In this document: in pieces, positions 60,960 to 64,000 of the stretch
Layout of the letters: every line of letters begins with the position of its first letter
How positions within the stretch are numbered: position 1 is the stretch's first letter
From: WHTI01 sp963756365
Lineage (GTDB): Bacteria > Actinomycetota > CADDZG01 > WHSQ01
Direction of reading: 5' to 3'
NCBI GenBank assembly: GCA_963756365.1
Contig: CAVWNF010000003.1
Span: 372,001 to 436,000, forward strand
Length of the DNA: 64,000 nucleotides
The notes under the pieces: generated by a model
The model's database searches: none
Seen by the model: only the letters and a program-made list of their open reading frames with translations
Told to the model about the DNA's origin: nothing
Position numbers and translations under genes: made by a program

Positions 60960-60968
60960 CGTTAGCGC

Positions 60969-62450
60969 ATGAAGAACCCATTCAATAAGAAAGACCCCAT
61001 CTACAGCGACCGCATGACCGGGATGGTCAGGGCCGGGGCGCGCCGTGACCGCTGGCGGAAGCTCAGGTGGCTCCGGCATCTCAAGAAGAAGTGGGTCGCG
61101 ATCCCGCTGGTCATCGTGCTCTTGCTGGGGGCGGCCGGGGGATATGGGCTCTGGTACTACTACTCGCTCCAGGGCGATATCCAGGATGAGATCGACGAGG
61201 TCACGCCCGTCGACGAGGCCGACAAGCCGTTCAACCTGCTCCTGGTCGGGTCGGATTCACGCGAGGGCTTGACCGAGGAGGAGCAACTCGAACTGGGGGC
61301 CGGGACAACGAATCCCGACGGCACCCCGATCACGGGCGAGAGGGCCGACACGCTGATCGTCGCCCACATCGATCCGTCCACCGATCACGTCACGATGGTC
61401 CAATTCCCGCGCGACTACTTCGTCGAGGGTAACGACGGCGACATGACGAAGATCAACGAGGCGTTGCAAGATGGTCACAGCGCACTGGTGCGAACCGTCG
61501 AACGGGTAACTGGCATCGAGATCAACAACTACGCGGAGGTGAACATCGCCGGGTTCCGTGACCTTGTCGATGCGGTTGACGGGGTCGATATCTGCATCGC
61601 GGAACCGATCCCGTTCGATGACGCCACTGGGATCGAAGTCACTGCGGACGAGGTTGGAATGGTCCATTTCAGCGGAGACCGTGCGATCCGTTTCGTGCGA
61701 TCCCGCAAGGTGTTCGGGACGGGTGACTTCGCCCGTATCCAGAATCAGCAGAAGTTCTTGTCGGCCGCTCTCAACAAGGTGACCTCGCCCGGCACCCTGC
61801 TCGATTTCGGCAAGCTTCTGAAGCTCAAGGACATCGCGGGGAAGAACATCGTGATCGACAAGAACACCGGCCTGCTCGAGATGTATCGGGTGCTGCAGAA
61901 GTTCCGCTCGTTCGACCCTCAGAACTACGAGGCCTATACGGCGCCGAACTTCGGCGCGCAGACTATCGATTTCAATGGCAACGACTTGAGCATCGTCGCT
62001 CCCGACTTCGACACCCTCGGGATCATGTTCGAGGCGATCGCGACGAACACCTCGCCGAAGGATGCCGACAACGTGCCGGACATCGACCCCTCGACGATCA
62101 GGGTCGGCATCTACAACGGTACCGGCGAGGATGGAGTTGCCACCGCTGCCGAGAAGGATCTCAAGGCGGCCACACTCAGCGAGGGCTCCACGATCAATGT
62201 CGTCGACATCGCGAACGCGGATCGTCTGAACTACAAGCGAACCGTCATCCTCTACGAGCCCGAACAGTCGAAGATGGCCCAGTTCGTGGCCGCGGCGATC
62301 CCCGGCGTGACGCTTAAGGAAGGCGACACCCGCTCCGGCGTGGATGTCGAGGTCATCGTAGGGAAGGCGGAGTTCGTGACCGAGCGAGTGGTTCAGATCA
62401 GGCCGCTTCCGTTGCCCGTGCCCGGAGAGCTTCCTGCGGTGTGCCGCTGA
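60969..62450 (+). CDS. LytR-CpsA-Psr (LCP) family cell-wall glycopolymer ligase
   Basis: A 493-residue protein: a basic cytoplasmic start, one transmembrane helix at about 44-66, the LCP domain at about 85-255 (FNLLLVGSDSRE, ERADTLIVAHID, MVQFPRDYFVE, INEALQDG, FRDLVDAVDGVDICI, FVRSRKVFGTGDFARIQNQQ), and a C-terminal LytR_C-type domain from about 370 (IRVGIYNGTGEDGVA). LCP enzymes attach polyprenyl-linked polymers to peptidoglycan, so this is a good candidate for anchoring the surface polymer made by the 5-38 kb locus. Its stop shares one base with the next start. Confidence 0.93.
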   Translation: MKNPFNKKDPIYSDRMTGMVRAGARRDRWRKLRWLRHLKKKWVAIPLVIVLLLGAAGGYGLWYYYSLQGDIQDEIDEVTPVDEADKPFNLLLVGSDSREGLTEEEQLELGAGTTNPDGTPITGERADTLIVAHIDPSTDHVTMVQFPRDYFVEGNDGDMTKINEALQDGHSALVRTVERVTGIEINNYAEVNIAGFRDLVDAVDGVDICIAEPIPFDDATGIEVTADEVGMVHFSGDRAIRFVRSRKVFGTGDFARIQNQQKFLSAALNKVTSPGTLLDFGKLLKLKDIAGKNIVIDKNTGLLEMYRVLQKFRSFDPQNYEAYTAPNFGAQTIDFNGNDLSIVAPDFDTLGIMFEAIATNTSPKDADNVPDIDPSTIRVGIYNGTGEDGVATAAEKDLKAATLSEGSTINVVDIANADRLNYKRTVILYEPEQSKMAQFVAAAIPGVTLKEGDTRSGVDVEVIVGKAEFVTERVVQIRPLPLPVPGELPAVCR

Positions 62451-63097
62451 TGGCAACTAACGATCTCGTCTTCCTCACGAGACCGTCAGACGGTGACCCA
62501 GAGGGACTGCTCGTCTTCCTTCACGGGAGGGGAGCCGACGAACGCGATCTCTATCCGCTGCTGGACATGCTCGATCCGGAGCATCGCCTGATGGGGATCA
62601 CGCCGCGGGCGCCGCTATCGCTTCCCCCTGGAGGAGCGCATTGGTACGTCTCGCGTGAGGTCGGATCTCCGGACCCCACGACGTTCTGGGATTCGTACCG
62701 GTTGCTCGAGTCGTGGCTGGCGTCGCTTCTCGATGAGCACGACATGAACTTCGATCGGCTCCTGCTGGGCGGGTTCTCGCAGGGGGCGGTGATGGCGTAC
62801 TCGCTGGCCCTGGGCAAGGGACGGCCTGCCCCCGCCGGTCTGCTCGCGTTCTCGGGGTTCCTTCCGGAGGTCCCAGACCTCACCCTGGGACTAGAAAGTC
62901 GTACCGACTTCCGGGTTGCGATCGGCCACGGCGTACTCGACCCCGTCATCTCGGTGAACTTCTCTCGAGCCGCCCGCGATCTGCTGGCGGAGGCGGGGTG
63001 CGACATCACCTACAAGGAATCCCAGATGCCGCACACGATCGACCCGGACTATCTCAACGCGCTCGTCGAGTGGATCGACTGGACCCTGGCGCCGTGA
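62450..63097 (+). CDS. Carboxylesterase/phospholipase-type alpha/beta hydrolase
   Basis: A 215-residue serine hydrolase of the acyl-protein-thioesterase-like family. It has LLVFLHGRGADERDL at the oxyanion site, the nucleophile Ser in LGGFSQGAVMA, Asp in GHGVLDPVI and His in QMPHTI. Members hydrolyse short acyl esters or lysophospholipids; the substrate here is unknown. The ATG at 62450 overlaps the LCP stop by one base and is preferred over a start nine bases upstream. The end overlaps the GNAT gene. Confidence 0.9.
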   Translation: MATNDLVFLTRPSDGDPEGLLVFLHGRGADERDLYPLLDMLDPEHRLMGITPRAPLSLPPGGAHWYVSREVGSPDPTTFWDSYRLLESWLASLLDEHDMNFDRLLLGGFSQGAVMAYSLALGKGRPAPAGLLAFSGFLPEVPDLTLGLESRTDFRVAIGHGVLDPVISVNFSRAARDLLAEAGCDITYKESQMPHTIDPDYLNALVEWIDWTLAP

Positions 63098-63972
63098 CGG
63101 ATCCACGGCTGCGACCGCTGACCGAGGACGACGCCGAGCGGGTTTCTGAGTTGTTCGTGGCCGCATTGGGCGAGCCTCGCCGACTCGATGCCGAAGAAGT
63201 GAGGTCGTGGGCCCGGAACGTCGCGATGCCGCCGGAGAGTCTGATGGTGCTCGAGGTGGACGGGAGAGTCGTCGGTTACGGCGACATGCTGGTCCGGGAC
63301 GACGACGTGACCCTCGACCTCGCCGCTCCCGGGTGGTGGGACACGTTCCTCGACTGGGGCGAAAGAACGGCCACGGAGAAGGGCAGGCGCCGCGTCAAGG
63401 TCTACGTTCCTCCGGATCACGAACTTGCGGATGTCGTCGCAGAACGCGGCTACCGCCTGTGGCGCTCGTCCTATGACATGCAGATGGCCCTCGTCGACCC
63501 GACTCCGCCGGTCTTCCCCGAGGGGATCGAACTGAGGCCGTTCGACGCGGACAAGCATGCCGACGCGGTGCGGGTCGCTCTCAACGAGGCGTTCGCCGAG
63601 GACCCGACCCACCACGATGAGACCACGGAGACCTTCGACGGGTTCTTCCTGAAGGGCCGCGGGTTCGATGAGAGCCTCTGGTTCGTCGCGTGGGACGGCG
63701 ACGAGATCGCCGGATTCGCGCTGTGCTCCGCTGGTCACCTCGGTGATGACGAACTCGGATGGGTCGGCGACCTCGGCGTCCGCCCCCCGTGGCGCCGCAG
63801 GGGCTTGGCCGAAGCACTCCTGCGCACCGCGTTCGTCGAGCTGCACCGGCGCGGGCTTTCGAGGGTCGGGCTAGGAGTCGATGCAGAGAACGTCGCGGGT
63901 GCACTCCGCCTCTATGAGCGGGTTGGCCTCGCGGTGAAGACGCGCGGCGACAACTGGATGCTCGAGATCTAA
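63094..63972 (+). CDS. Double-GNAT acetyltransferase (MshD-like layout)
   Basis: A 292-residue protein with two tandem GNAT modules. The N-terminal one (about 1-140, LRPLTEDDAERVSELF) looks degenerate. The C-terminal one (about 150-292) is complete, with the acetyl-CoA motif DLGVRPPWRRRGLAEALL and VDAENVAGALRLYERVGL. Mycothiol synthase MshD has the same two-module layout, but this protein may acetylate something else. The GTG overlaps the esterase stop (GTGA). The 28 bases after its stop to the window edge hold nothing recognisable. Confidence 0.87.
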   Translation: MTDPRLRPLTEDDAERVSELFVAALGEPRRLDAEEVRSWARNVAMPPESLMVLEVDGRVVGYGDMLVRDDDVTLDLAAPGWWDTFLDWGERTATEKGRRRVKVYVPPDHELADVVAERGYRLWRSSYDMQMALVDPTPPVFPEGIELRPFDADKHADAVRVALNEAFAEDPTHHDETTETFDGFFLKGRGFDESLWFVAWDGDEIAGFALCSAGHLGDDELGWVGDLGVRPPWRRRGLAEALLRTAFVELHRRGLSRVGLGVDAENVAGALRLYERVGLAVKTRGDNWMLEI

Positions 63973-64000
63973 AGCGCTCCCTCGAGTTCGAGCAGGATCT

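Noticed and set aside
1..64000. tRNA, rRNA, CRISPR arrays, insertion sequences, prophage genes or attachment sites
   Set aside because: No cloverleaf-like segments, regularly spaced repeats, transposase or integrase motifs were recognised on either strand by eye; short RNAs could still be missed.

Overview
The window is high-GC DNA (by eye about 60-65 % G+C) with tightly packed genes. It most likely comes from an actinobacterium, probably an uncultured or deep-branching lineage. The reasons are a small acyl-CoA carboxylase epsilon subunit, an LCP (LytR-CpsA-Psr) cell-wall ligase, crotonyl-CoA carboxylase/reductase with ethylmalonyl-CoA mutase, frequent GTG/TTG starts, ATGA/GTGA stop-start overlaps, and many genes with a TANNNT hexamer 7-8 bases before a start codon that has no Shine-Dalgarno sequence (leaderless-type promoters). 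The taxonomic placement is inference; no rRNA, tRNA, CRISPR array, insertion sequence or prophage was seen.

Layout. 1-4.5 kb: acyl-CoA dehydrogenases, a diiron R2-like oxidase fused to an SCP2-like domain, RNase D, and a NYN nuclease with two OST-HTH domains. 5.4-38 kb: a large envelope/extracellular-glycopolymer locus. It holds GT2 and membrane glycosyltransferases, a Wzy-like polymerase/ligase, a Wzx-like flippase, a WecG/TagA-type transferase, a polyprenyl-phosphate sugar transferase, two sulfotransferases, a CDP-alcohol phosphotransferase, a cytidylyltransferase-like protein, a glycerol-1-phosphate-dehydrogenase-like enzyme, a DUF4012 protein and six alkaline-phosphatase-superfamily enzymes. 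Three of those six carry what is normally the C-terminal metal-binding segment at the N-terminus, an apparent circular permutation. 38-46 kb: ethylmalonyl-CoA mutase, a tandemly duplicated 3-hydroxyacyl-CoA dehydrogenase, a phosphodiester glycosidase-like secreted protein, an SDR, and acyl-CoA carboxylase beta plus epsilon. 47-54 kb: purM, a MOSC protein, an MFS transporter, a broken membrane-protein gene, methylmalonyl-CoA epimerase, thiolase and a PAS histidine kinase. 54-57.7 kb: an HTH-nucleotidyltransferase, degraded reading frames and two secreted PD40 beta-propeller proteins. 57.7-64 kb: ccr divergent from an acyl-CoA dehydrogenase, a DUF2007-like protein, an LCP protein, an esterase and a double-GNAT protein.

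How it fits together. Thiolase, 3-hydroxyacyl-CoA dehydrogenase, crotonase, Ccr, epimerase, ethylmalonyl-CoA mutase, acyl-CoA dehydrogenases and acyl-CoA carboxylase supply much of an ethylmalonyl-CoA route for assimilating acetyl-CoA, scattered over the window. The 5-38 kb block looks like a system for making, exporting and trimming a sulfated and/or phospho-alcohol-bearing surface polymer. Its polymer and the substrates of its phosphatase-like enzymes are unknown.

Caution. At least eight genes are interrupted by single-base frameshifts, several in G or C runs of four or five bases and several inside otherwise well-conserved genes. Most are probably consensus errors in the assembly rather than real pseudogenes. 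Such genes are annotated here over their full composite extent.
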